This document shows positions 7,343-16,000 of a DNA stretch of 56,893 nt, piece by piece. This stretch comes from Bradyrhizobium campsiandrae (GTDB taxonomy: Bacteria; Pseudomonadota; Alphaproteobacteria; Rhizobiales; Xanthobacteraceae). Below the pieces are notes generated by a model. The model saw only the letters and a program-made list of their open reading frames with translations. It searched no databases and was not told the origin of the DNA. A program made the translations under genes and the position numbers. The DNA is taken from contig NZ_JAANIH010000059.1 in assembly GCF_014529705.1 (NCBI RefSeq), forward strand, positions 1-56,893, written 5' to 3'. Every line of letters begins with the position of its first letter. Position 1 is the first letter of the stretch.

Positions 7343-8446
7343 TCAACGAACAAGCGTGGTGAGCGCGCTCGCCAAGCCTGCGAACAGGGCAACGAGATCG
7401 ACCTGACGATGGGTCCCGGTCTTCTCGAAGATCGACTTGAGGTGATAGCGCACGGTATCAGGCACGACCCCCAGCGTGCCGGATATTTCCCGCAGGGAGC
7501 GGCCCTGGCAGATCAGCCCGACGACTTCGGCCTCGCGCGCGGACAGGCTGAACAGCTCTATTGCCAGGTCGCGATTGAAGTTGACGGCATGGCGCTTGGG
7601 TTGAGAGATCAGAAGGCCGACGGCCGTCGTCGCGTGAAAGACATCGCGGGCCCGGCCACGGACGGGCAGCACCTGGAAGACGAAGCGGCTTCCGGTGCGG
7701 TCGTGGATCAATATCGCTCCCGGGAGCTGTCGCGCGTTGGCAGCTCTCAAGACGAGTTCATCGAAGTTGCGCTGCTCGGCGGGATCGGCAGTACGGGCCC
7801 GGCCGGCAGCGATTTGCAGCGGCCCCGACATGTCGAACGTTCCGTGCTCCCGCCTGACCCGGCCCCAACCGTCGAATTCGAGCAGAGGGTTGCCGCGCCC
7901 GAGCAGTCCGCGCACCAGCCCGCGCGTCTCCGCCTCGAAAACATACTGGGCGACCCGCGCTGAAAACCGGATATGCGGCAGAAGGAGATTCAGGGCCTGC
8001 CTGTCCGCGTCCTCATAGGGCCCGAGCTTCAGATCGCGCTTGAATCCGATCGCGATCTCGTCGGAGTTCTCCATGCTGATCCGGGCGTTGGCGTGCCAGC
8101 CGAAGCCAATGGGGCGCAGAAACTCCTGATAATAGGGATCGCGCGCGATCTCTTCGGAGCTGTAATCGTCCTGATCAATCCGGAATCCGGATCCGACGTC
8201 GTGGCTGACCCGTAGCTGCCGGGAATTCTTGGGGGCGCCGCCTGACAGATATTGTCCGACCGCGTCCTTGATCTCATTGTTGGTGACGGCGGCGACCAGC
8301 TTGCGGTTGCGGTTGTGCATGAGCACGACGCCCCTCGCCCCTCCCGCTCTTGCGATGGACTCGAGTGCGTCGGCCCAGCCTTCGCCGAGCATCGCGGCGT
8401 CCTGGAGTTTCTCGATGGCTGGGGCGAGATCACGGATGGAAATCAT
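7343..8446 (-). CDS. LuxR-family transcriptional regulator
   Basis: 367 aa from the ATG at 8446 (MISIRDLAPAIEKL). An upstream ATG at 8473 would add nine residues. About 300 N-terminal residues have no named domain that I recognise; they look like a sensory module with PAS-like stretches. The C-terminal 65 residues are a typical GerE/LuxR helix-turn-helix: LSAREAEVVGLICQGRSLRE followed by ISGTLGVVPDTVRYHLKSIF, then EKTGTHRQVDLV. There is no autoinducer-binding signature. It is divergent from the PEP-CTERM gene at 8861, with a 16-base dyad in the shared region that may be its own operator. No partner kinase is adjacent. Confidence 0.85.
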   Translation of the reverse strand: MISIRDLAPAIEKLQDAAMLGEGWADALESIARAGGARGVVLMHNRNRKLVAAVTNNEIKDAVGQYLSGGAPKNSRQLRVSHDVGSGFRIDQDDYSSEEIARDPYYQEFLRPIGFGWHANARISMENSDEIAIGFKRDLKLGPYEDADRQALNLLLPHIRFSARVAQYVFEAETRGLVRGLLGRGNPLLEFDGWGRVRREHGTFDMSGPLQIAAGRARTADPAEQRNFDELVLRAANARQLPGAILIHDRTGSRFVFQVLPVRGRARDVFHATTAVGLLISQPKRHAVNFNRDLAIELFSLSAREAEVVGLICQGRSLREISGTLGVVPDTVRYHLKSIFEKTGTHRQVDLVALFAGLASALTTLVR

Positions 8447-8529
8447 CGCTCGACCGCAAAATAATCGCATCAAACGCCCGTAGGCTATGCCACGGCCTCA
8501 TCCCGATCAACCGATTAATCCCCGGCCGA

Positions 8530-8545
8530 CTACCCGATTGGGTAG
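8530..8545. promoter_or_regulatory. Candidate operator dyad upstream of LuxR-type gene
   Basis: ctaccc-gatt-gggtag is a perfect 6+6 inverted repeat 84 bases upstream of the LuxR-type ATG. A second half-site, gggtag, lies at 8640-8645 on the way to the PEP-CTERM gene. The rest of the 8447-8860 gap shows no gene I can support. A LuxR-type dimer site is plausible but untested. Confidence 0.35.
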
Positions 8546-8860
8546 GCGCGACGGTCAACGCACCGGGCGTCCTTCCTGAAGCGCCGTGCCGGGCCGCTCC
8601 AGCTGGCCGCATCATATTTCTGGCAGGACCTCTCCGAATGGGTAGGAACGCCCGCGCTGCCGCCGGTTACGCTGTTGGAGACTGCCGGTCTGCAGCCGCA
8701 ATGCTGCCGCTTGCAGCGTCCGCGATCGACGCGTCCAACCTTGGTTTCGGGCGCAATCTTGGCGGCGAAAAAACAGCGAGACCACCGCGAGCGGCTCGCT
8801 CAGCGCCACGACCGCGGACTTATTTCAGTATGGTGCCATGGAAATCAGCGAGGACGTATT

Positions 8861-9895
8861 ATGAAGATTTCAACGGTCGGCCCAATCGGTGTTTTTTGCT
8901 TCGCCGCGATTGCGGATATCTCGCCTGTGTTGGCTGAACCCGTTCTTTCCGGGACGGTCGCCAGCATTTCCGCTCAGGCCGTGACGGCGGGCGGGCAGCA
9001 ATCCAACTACAGCAACGAAACCATCACGAACGGCTCCCCCTCGGATATTGCGTACAACCAGAGCACGAGCGGCAGTTCGAATGGAACTGCAGTCATCACG
9101 GCGGGAGGGACGACTTATGCACCCACACTTCAGATTAGCCAAAATGGTTTTACGACCGCAGGAACCCCCGACGCGACGACTTCATCAGCATCTGTTAGTC
9201 TTTCGACCGGGGCGATCCATCTCAACGTGTCTCCCAACGACCCTCACGGCACCCAGGCCTCTTCGGGCGGCGCAAGTGGATCCATCGGCGACAACGTCAC
9301 CTTCAAGAATACATCGGGAAGCGCCGTCAGCCTGGCGCTTTCGTTCTCAGTGCACGGCACCTTCGCCGGTCCAAATCCCGGAGACCGGCATTGGGCAGAT
9401 GCGTTTCTTCAGTTCTATAGTTCACGCGGCCCCGGAGCCGTCGAGCTGATCAGCTTGAGAGGCGGTCCACAGTCCTTCACCGATTATTACGCGCACTACC
9501 AATACCAAGGCGAAGGCGGTCCCTACACAGCGTTCACTGACAACGGCGGCGCCGCGCCATCCGCGACGCTCGTAGACCATTCGACCGCCTCGCTTCTGGA
9601 TGCCACGATCGGCGCAACTCTCTACATCCCATCAGGCATTTCAACGATTGACATCGGAGCGAGGCTGGACACCAACTGCAGGGGCTCGTGGACTTGCGAC
9701 CTTTCGAATACCGGAATTCTGAGCTTCGGTTCACTTCCGGATGGCGTGTCGTTCACATCGGACAGCGGCCAGTTTCTGACGGGTAACGTCGGCGCCGTAC
9801 CGGAGCCATCGACCTGGGCCATGATGATTCTGGGCTTTGCAGGCATCGGCTCATTGGCGTATCGCCGAAGGTCAAGGCCGGCATTGAGCTCTTGA
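8861..9895 (+). CDS. PEP-CTERM sorting domain protein
   Basis: 344 aa from the ATG at 8861 (gcgagga upstream). The signal peptide is MKISTVGPIGVFCFAAIADI.. ending near VLAEP. The mature part is low in charge and rich in Ser, Thr, Gly and Asn, typical of exported surface proteins, with no enzyme motif. The C-terminus is a full PEP-CTERM signal: VPEPSTWAMMILGFAGIG, a short hydrophobic helix and a YRRRSRP basic tail. Such proteins are cleaved by exosortase (EpsH/XrtA) and go to the cell surface or exopolysaccharide matrix. No exosortase is in the window. A second PEP-CTERM gene lies convergently at 10158. Function unknown. Confidence 0.88.
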   Translation: MKISTVGPIGVFCFAAIADISPVLAEPVLSGTVASISAQAVTAGGQQSNYSNETITNGSPSDIAYNQSTSGSSNGTAVITAGGTTYAPTLQISQNGFTTAGTPDATTSSASVSLSTGAIHLNVSPNDPHGTQASSGGASGSIGDNVTFKNTSGSAVSLALSFSVHGTFAGPNPGDRHWADAFLQFYSSRGPGAVELISLRGGPQSFTDYYAHYQYQGEGGPYTAFTDNGGAAPSATLVDHSTASLLDATIGATLYIPSGISTIDIGARLDTNCRGSWTCDLSNTGILSFGSLPDGVSFTSDSGQFLTGNVGAVPEPSTWAMMILGFAGIGSLAYRRRSRPALSS

Positions 9896-9942
9896 TGTTC
9901 CTGAACGACATCCGCTGTCCTCACGGGGCCGCCAAACCTTGT

Positions 9943-9982
9943 GTTCGCGCCAAGGCGGAAGCTGGCGCGAACGCCCTGTTTT
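9943..9982 (+). terminator. Stem-loop terminator after PEP-CTERM gene
   Basis: The 10-bp perfect stem gttcgcgcca (9943-9952) / tggcgcgaac (9963-9972) with a 10-base loop is followed by gccctgtttt. The T run is weak, so efficiency is uncertain. The rest of 9896-10110 shows no gene. Confidence 0.6.
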
Positions 9983-10110
9983 GGACACGACCGAAATCCA
10001 GACGGAATGTCGGCACTCGAAAACGCCGGAACGTCTTCACCGCCCGGCTGAGACGTTCCGACGACCGCCGTGACAATTCATTCCCGCAGGGAACGCGCGA
10101 TTCAAGAACG

Positions 10111-10130
10111 AAAAACCGCCCGTAGGCGGT
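10111..10130 (-). terminator. Rho-independent terminator for the second PEP-CTERM gene
   Basis: Read on the minus strand it is ACCGCC-TACG-GGCGGT followed by TTTTT, 28 bases after the stop of the gene ending at 10158. Confidence 0.8.
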
Positions 10131-10157
10131 CTCTCGAATTGCGATTAGAGGCCATGA

Positions 10158-10739
10158 TCAGGCGATGTTGAGCGCCGGCCAATCGCGACGTCGGTAGGCG
10201 ATGAAGCCCATGCCACAGAAGCCGAGCATCATCATGGCCCAGGTCGAGGGTTCTGGAACGGCCGCGGTGATGGCTCCATCGCCGACGTCCAGACTGACGG
10301 CAGCCCCGCAGCAAATCACGTTGTCATATTTGATCTCGAACGTATGTGATCCGGCGCCGAGGTCCAGTGTCGCGCTGGTCGTGTCGTAGCTATTCGGTCC
10401 GGGCCGGGCGATCTGTTGAACGCCGTCGACGTAGAGATAGCTGGCATCGTCCGAGCCAAGCGTGAGGACGTGCGGGCCCGACGATCCGACGGTGAAGCTC
10501 CCGGAGAAGTCGGCGGCGAAACTGTCAGCGGGACTCTTGCCTCCCACCGTCCCCGGCAAACTCCAATCATACAGAAACGAGCTGCCCGAGAAGTTTGCCG
10601 TTCCGGTGGCTGACGGCGAGCCAGCGAAGGTTATGTCGGTGCCCGTGTCGGCGAAGTTGTCGTAGACGGAAATAGATGTCGCCGAGGCCTGACCGACCCA
10701 AAATGCCGCCGCGGCAGCCGACAGAATGATCCTTTTCAA
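10158..10739 (-). CDS. PEP-CTERM sorting domain protein, TTG start
   Basis: 193 aa if started at TTG 10739, which has a canonical GGAGG five bases upstream and begins directly with a signal peptide (KRIILSAAAAAFWVGQASA). The ATG at 10787 would add 16 residues ahead of it and has no such site. The mature part (YDNFADTGTDITFAG.., LGSDDASYLYVDGVQQIAR, GSHTFEIKYDN) resembles PA14-like beta sandwiches that often bind carbohydrate. The C-terminus VPEPSTWAMMMLGFCGMG plus YRRRDWP is nearly the same as that of the convergent gene at 8861, so both are probably sorted by the same exosortase. No exosortase is present here. A terminator follows. Confidence 0.87.
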   Translation of the reverse strand: MKRIILSAAAAAFWVGQASATSISVYDNFADTGTDITFAGSPSATGTANFSGSSFLYDWSLPGTVGGKSPADSFAADFSGSFTVGSSGPHVLTLGSDDASYLYVDGVQQIARPGPNSYDTTSATLDLGAGSHTFEIKYDNVICCGAAVSLDVGDGAITAAVPEPSTWAMMMLGFCGMGFIAYRRRDWPALNIA

Positions 10740-11034
10740 AGACGCCTCCTGAAATTGAACGAATGCACGCAATGATGCATCAACCAATCGTCAGGCCGTC
10801 TCCCCAAATGGGGGGTGACTTCCAATTGCGTCCACTCGTAGCCAACGGCATGCCCCGGCATTTCGTGGTAACGTCGTCTCATGGCCGCGGATCGCGGCAG
10901 ATCGGGAGCGTCCCGGAACTGGATGCCGAGGGATATAGCGAGTTCTTGGTGCGCGCCTTTCAAAAACGTGCCGGGATCGCGCCGGTGACGTTCTTGTCGG
11001 AGTTGAGACTTGCGATGCCGGAGCAATAGTCATC
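10740..11034. other. Intergenic region without supported gene
   Basis: Short frames exist on both strands, but none has a ribosome-binding site, family resemblance or convincing codon bias. The region holds the leader of the PEP-CTERM gene (minus) and presumably the promoter of the acetyltransferase (plus). Confidence 0.5.
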
Positions 11035-11528
11035 ATGGACCGCTTCAGCACGACGAGGCTGACCGCCGAGCGACTGAACGAAAGTCACCTCGAAGACCTC
11101 GTCGCCCTGCATCTCGGTGCCGACGTGTCCCGCTATCTCGGCGGCGTTCGCTCGGCCGAGGTGACCAAGGCCTATCTCGCATCCAACATGGCCCATTGGG
11201 ATCAGCACGGCTTTGGGCTCTGGGTCCTGCGCACGACGGACGGCGCGTTTGCCGGACGGGCGGGTATCCGGCACATCCTTGTCGACGGCGTGGACGAGAT
11301 CGAGATCGCCTACACGTTCAGGCGCGAGTTCTGGGGCCGGGGGCTTGCGAGCGAGATCGCGACCACGTTGACCGAGATGGGCCTGGCGCGGCTGCAATTG
11401 CCGTCCCTGATCGGTCTCGTCTTCGTCGCACATCGCGCATCGCGGCGCGTGCTGGAAAAAGCCAACTGTTCGAGAAGATCACGACGCATCATGGCGAGGA
11501 CGTCGTGATCTACCGCATCAGCCGATGA
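11035..11528 (+). pseudogene. GNAT acetyltransferase, frameshifted near the 3' end
   Basis: The start at 11035 opens a RimJ/RimL-type GNAT domain: FSTTRLTAERL, GLWVLRTTDGAFAGRAGI, then IEIAYTFRREFWGRGLASE (acetyl-CoA binding R/Q-x-x-G-x-G/A region) and VFVAHRASRRVLEKAN. This frame ends at 11508 with a junk tail (CSRRSRRIMARTS). The expected GNAT ending, LFEKITTHHGEDVVIYRISR, is in another frame and stops at 11528. The switch lies around a run of five A at about 11456-11460. One missing base, or two extra, restores a ~164-aa protein of normal length. It is either a true recent mutation or a sequencing indel. The acetyl-CoA core lies before the break. Confidence 0.75.
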
Positions 11529-11547
11529 GGCATCGCATGCCGGCGGC

Positions 11548-11922
11548 TCACAGCTGCATGAGCGCCGCGATCAGCCGATCGGGATGAAACGGCTTTTCAA
11601 GCAGCACGCTGTTGGGCACGCCCTGCGATTTCCACAGAGCGGCGCCGGCGCTGCCCGTGATGTACACGACCGGAAGAGCCGGATCCTTCTCCCTCATTCG
11701 CCGGGCGAGATCCCAGCCGTTCAACTTGCCGCCGAGATTGACGTCGGTCACCAGCGCCTTGTGCGTCTTCCCGCGCGCGACGAACACCGTGATCGCCTCC
11801 TCGCCGGATGCGAGGATGTCGGTCGCGAAGCCGGCTTCCGCCAGCACCATCTCGATCACGCCCTGGAGCGGATATTCGTCTTCCGCGATCAGGATCGAAG
11901 GCGGTCCCAATACGTCTGTCAT
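11548..11922 (-). CDS. Single-domain response regulator
   Basis: 124-aa stand-alone receiver. The acidic pair is in LIAEDEYPL, the phosphoacceptor is Asp60 in VTDVNLGGKLNGWDLA, Thr is in YITGSAG and the conserved Lys is in LLEKPF. No output domain. Proteins of this CheY-like group in rhizobia often serve hybrid histidine kinases of the HWE or cyclic type. No partner kinase is adjacent, the nearest being the hybrid kinase at 5071. It lies convergent with the acetyltransferase and divergent from the small secreted protein at 12015. Confidence 0.9.
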   Translation of the reverse strand: MTDVLGPPSILIAEDEYPLQGVIEMVLAEAGFATDILASGEEAITVFVARGKTHKALVTDVNLGGKLNGWDLARRMREKDPALPVVYITGSAGAALWKSQGVPNSVLLEKPFHPDRLIAALMQL

Positions 11923-12014
11923 TAACTGGCGAGCAATCCGGCGCGATGCTTGTTCCGAGGTGCATCGAGTTCAGCACGCGTTTTTGGCTTTCTCACGATC
12001 CCACTCTGATTTGA

Positions 12015-12413
12015 ATGGCTTTCCCGCCATCGACTGTCTATGGTCGAACCATGTCCCGCCTTCTATGTCTATTTGTTGCTGCCCTGCTGTCGCTGCTGCC
12101 GGTCACCGCGCCCGCCGAGCCTGTCGCGAAAAAGCCCAAGCAGGCTTGGCATGGCTACGGTTTCCTGCCGGGCTATCGCCAGCCGCTGAGCAACAGCCAG
12201 CCGATCTACATGCAGAAGAACGGCTTCCGGCGCTACGCGCGCGAAAACCAGCGCCCCTGGTATATCGATCCGGTGCCGAGCTATTACCGCTACTTCGACG
12301 GCGAATGGCATTATTTCGGCCGGCCCGGCTTCGGCGGCCCCCGTTACAATGGCGGCAGCTTCGGTCCGTGCTGGACGCGGACGCCGATCGGCGCGATCTG
12401 GAACTGCGGTTGA
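12015..12413 (+). CDS. Small secreted Tyr/Gly/Pro-rich protein
   Basis: 132 aa from 12015, or 120 aa from the ATG at 12051, which gives a better signal peptide (MSRLLCLFVAALLSLLPVTA, cleavage near PAEPV). The mature region is basic and aromatic (WHGYGFLPGYRQP, WYIDPVPSYYRYFDGEWHYF) with two Cys near the end (GPCWTRTP, WNCG). No recognised domain. Probably a periplasmic or surface protein of unknown role. Confidence 0.7.
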   Translation: MAFPPSTVYGRTMSRLLCLFVAALLSLLPVTAPAEPVAKKPKQAWHGYGFLPGYRQPLSNSQPIYMQKNGFRRYARENQRPWYIDPVPSYYRYFDGEWHYFGRPGFGGPRYNGGSFGPCWTRTPIGAIWNCG

Positions 12414-12461
12414 TGGCTTCGCCTCTCCTCGCCGCGGAGAGATGAAGCAAGGCCTCGGCGG

Positions 12462-13010
12462 TCATTCGGGACAATAGGTCCCGAACACACGATCCCACAT
12501 GCTGGTGACCACGCCGAAATTGCAGGGACGCTTGCCGTAATGATGGCGCGTGTGGCGGCGCTTCAGGCGCCAGAGGTAGCCGCCGCGCTTCAGGCGATGA
12601 TGATGAATGACGTGGTGAAGCGCGCCGAAATAGATGTAACCCAGCATCAATCCCGCGGTGACGGTGCAGGCGCTGCCGAACCCGACCAGCAGCCACACCG
12701 GCGCCAGCGATCCCAGACAGATCGAGCCGAGGCTGAGCCAGAGCGGCGAGCCGACCAGCGCGCGCGGATCGGCATGGTGCATGTCGTGCAGGGCGGCGAG
12801 ATAGGCCGGACCATGCAGGGCGAAGCGGTGAATGACGTATTCGGCGAGGCTCCACAGCAACAGCCCGCAGGCGAAGCCGAACGCGGCCTCGTCCCAGCGC
12901 AGCGGCTCCTTCAAGAGCAAGGCGACCCCGACCAGCGCGGCGCTCGCCAGGGGGTAGAACACGAAATCGGCGAAGTACAGGAATGTCTTCAATCGCATGG
13001 ATTTGCGCAT
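12462..13010 (-). CDS. Fatty acid hydroxylase / sterol desaturase family protein
   Basis: 182 aa from the ATG at 13010 (a second ATG at 12998). Integral membrane di-iron family with the expected His clusters: HRFALHG, HDMHHADP, HHVIHHH and HTRHHYGKRPCNFG. Hydrophobic segments lie between them (FADFVFYPLASAALVGVALL, FGFACGLLLWSLAEYV, LWLSLGSICLGSLAPVWLLV). The likely reaction is O2-dependent hydroxylation of a lipid such as a fatty acid, carotenoid or hopanoid; the substrate cannot be told from sequence. The start overlaps the end of the large cyclase/ATPase gene by 22 bases, so it is probably translated with it. Confidence 0.85.
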   Translation of the reverse strand: MRKSMRLKTFLYFADFVFYPLASAALVGVALLLKEPLRWDEAAFGFACGLLLWSLAEYVIHRFALHGPAYLAALHDMHHADPRALVGSPLWLSLGSICLGSLAPVWLLVGFGSACTVTAGLMLGYIYFGALHHVIHHHRLKRGGYLWRLKRRHTRHHYGKRPCNFGVVTSMWDRVFGTYCPE

Positions 13011-16000
13011 GGGCCTGTCGTGCTGGACCGCGCCATGGCCGCGCGTGCTTCGAAAATTTCCGGCAATCCCTGTGCGCCCGTGAACATCCCGAGCACGGGA
13101 CCGAGCACGCTGCGCGCCTGCGCATCCGTTCCGCTCGCCTGATAAAGTCTCGCAAGCGAGAGCGCGGCGCGCAGCTCGAAGGTGGCGGTCTGCTGCGCCC
13201 GCGCCGTCGCCATGGCCTGGGTGAAGGCCGTCTCCGCGGCGACGATATCGAGGGAATCCTTGCGCAGCAGCAGCTCGCCGCGGCGGCGCTGGATCTCCGG
13301 CGTGAACCATTCCTGTCCCGTCCGCTCCACCTCGAGGAGCTGTTCGTCGAGAATCGCGAGCGCCTCGATGAACCGCCCCTCGCACGCCTTGGCTTCGGCC
13401 AGCAGCGTCCAGGTCAAGGGCACATAGAGGCCGGTTGCCATCTTTCCGACCAGGGGCAGCGCGATCGACTCCTCCATCTCCCGAAGCCCGGCCGCCGGCT
13501 CGCCGAGATGGCAACGGATCCAGCCGTTCCAGAATTTTGCCGCGCGCGTGTATAGCAGAAGACTGTGCTCGCGACTGAGCTCGATCACGGCGTCGACATG
13601 GGGCCTTGCGCCTTTGGGATTACCGCGCATCGCCTCCAGCACGATCTTGTGGAAATGGGTGTAGACCATCGTCGCGACATGGCCGCTGTCGGCGGCGCGG
13701 CGGATCGCCTCCTGCGCCAGCTGCTCGGCGCGATCGACCGCGCCGAGCGGCCACAGCACCAGCGCGAGGTAGATCGCAGCCGCGATGCCGTAATCATGGC
13801 CATACAGGAACGCAAGGTTGCGATCGTGCTCGTCGCGGTAGATCGTGAGCGCCTGTTCGAGATGCCGCCTGGCATCGACGAAATTGCCCTCGAACCAGCG
13901 CGTCATGCCGCAGACCCGATGCGCGATCCCCGCCTCCGGCGCATCGGGCCGGTCGGCGGTATCCTCGAGAAACGCCTGCGCCAGTTCCTGCATCGATCCG
14001 AGTTCGCTGCGGACCAGGCTTCCGACCCACAGGCCGTAGGTGGCGGCGAACCGTTCGGGCGCGCCCCTCAGCCCTGAGGCCAGCTCGCGCGCGCGGGCGA
14101 AGGCAACCGAGGTCTCCGGCGCGCCATAGCCGCGCGTGGCGATCAGCGCGTTGCCATACGCGATCTGCAATTGCAGGCGGCGGCTTTGCCCCGCCGGACT
14201 CTCGCTCAACCCTTCGGCAAGGCCGATGGCCTTGGTCAGATGCGCGATCGCCTCGGGATAGGCGGAGCTGCGCAAGGAGCGGTCGCCGGCCTTGCCCCAC
14301 CATTCCACGGCGTCCTCGACGAGACCTGCCTGCGTGAAATGATGCGCGGCGATTTCGGGCGAGACGGCGGCGATGTGCGTGAATGTCTCCTGGAGTGCGG
14401 CTGCGATCCGCTCGTGCAGGCGCCGCCGGCTGCTCCGGAGCAGACTCTCATAGGCCGTGTTCTGCACCAGCGCATGCTTGAACACATAGACGCCCTCGCC
14501 CGCGGACCTGTTGCGGAAGATCAGCTCGGCGCCTTCGAGCTGGGCAAGCCGGAGATCGAGCTCCGCATCGTCCCTGTCGGCGATGGCGCGCAGCAGCACG
14601 TCGGAGAATTCGCGGCCGATGACGGCGCAGATTTGCGCGACCTCCTTCGCCGGCCCGAGCCGGTCGAGCCGCGCCATCAGCGAATCCTGGAGCGTGGTTG
14701 GGATGGACAGCCGCGGCAGGCTGCCGGCGATCCGGTAGCGGCCGCCGGCGCCCTTTTCGAGAACGCCGAGTTCGAGCACTGTGCGCGTCAGCTCCTCGAC
14801 GAAGAGCGGGACGCCGTCGGTCCGCGTCGCGATTTGCGTGACCAGCTCGGACGGAACCGCGCGGCTTCCGATCACGTCCGCGATCATGCGCTGGACCTCG
14901 GTCTCCTTGAGCCGCCCGAGCTCCAGCGTGGTCAAATTCGCCGGGCCCATCCAGGGCAGCTTGAATTCGTCGCGGAAGGTCAGGACGAGCAGCAGCCGAA
15001 GCTGGTCGGCCAGCCTGACCACGAGGTGGAGCAGTTCGAGCGAGCTCGCATCCGCCCAGTGCAGGTCCTCGACGATGCAGACCACCGGCGCCTCCGTGCA
15101 CAGGCGCTGCAGGCGCTGGATCAGCGCGGCCAGCGTGTTGCGTCGCAGCTGCTGCGGCGTCCAGTCCAGCGGCGCATAGTGTCCGTCGGTGGCGATCGAC
15201 AAGAGATCCGCAAACAGCGGCACCAGCGTCGGCGCCTTCAAATCGCTGCGCCCGAGCAGCGCCTCGAGCTTGCGCAGCCGCTGCAGATTGCTGTCGCCGG
15301 CACCGATCCTTGCCGCCCGCTGGAGCTGCGTGATGACGGGATAGAGCGCGCTGGCGCGATGATGCGGCGAGCACTGGTAGCGCAGGCGGATGTGCGGCTC
15401 GGTGCCGACCCGCTCGCTCAGGAAATGCTCCGATAGCCGCGACTTGCCGATGCCGGGCTCGCCGGAGATCAGCACGACCTGGCCGTGGCCGCGCCAGGCC
15501 CGCTGCTTGCACTCGGCCAGACGCGCGAGCTCCTGCTCGCGGCCGACGAAGCCGGCAAGGCCCGCGGCGTGATAGGCTTCGAAGCGGCTCGCCAGCGGCG
15601 AAGCCCGCTCCACTGCCCATACATCGACCGGTTCGCTGAATCCCTTGATCGCGCGCGTGCCGAGCGCGCGCAGCTGAAACAGATTGCCGAGCAGGCGGCG
15701 CGTCGAGGCCGCGATGACGACCGAGCCGGGATCGGCAAGGGTCTGCATCCGCGCCGCGAGGTTCGGCGTCTCGCCGATCACCTCGAGCCGGCTGGAAGCG
15801 CCCTTGGCGATCAAATCGCCGACGACGACGAGCCCGGTGGCGATGCCGATGCGGACCTCGAGCCGCAGACCCGGCTGCACGTCGATCGCCTGGACGGCGG
15901 TGCTGATCTCGAGCCCGGCCCGGACCGCGCGCTCAGCATCGTCCTCGTGCGCGGAGGGGTAGCCGAAATAGGACAGGATACCGTCGCCCACCAATCGCGA

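Noticed and set aside
8447..8860. Plus-strand frame of 195 codons from 8350 over the LuxR start
   Set aside because: Overlaps the supported LuxR gene and its promoter; no family resemblance.
10763..11029. Open frame of 88 codons between PEP-CTERM and acetyltransferase genes
   Set aside because: No ribosome-binding site, no family resemblance, and overlapping frames on the other strand are equally long; treated as intergenic.
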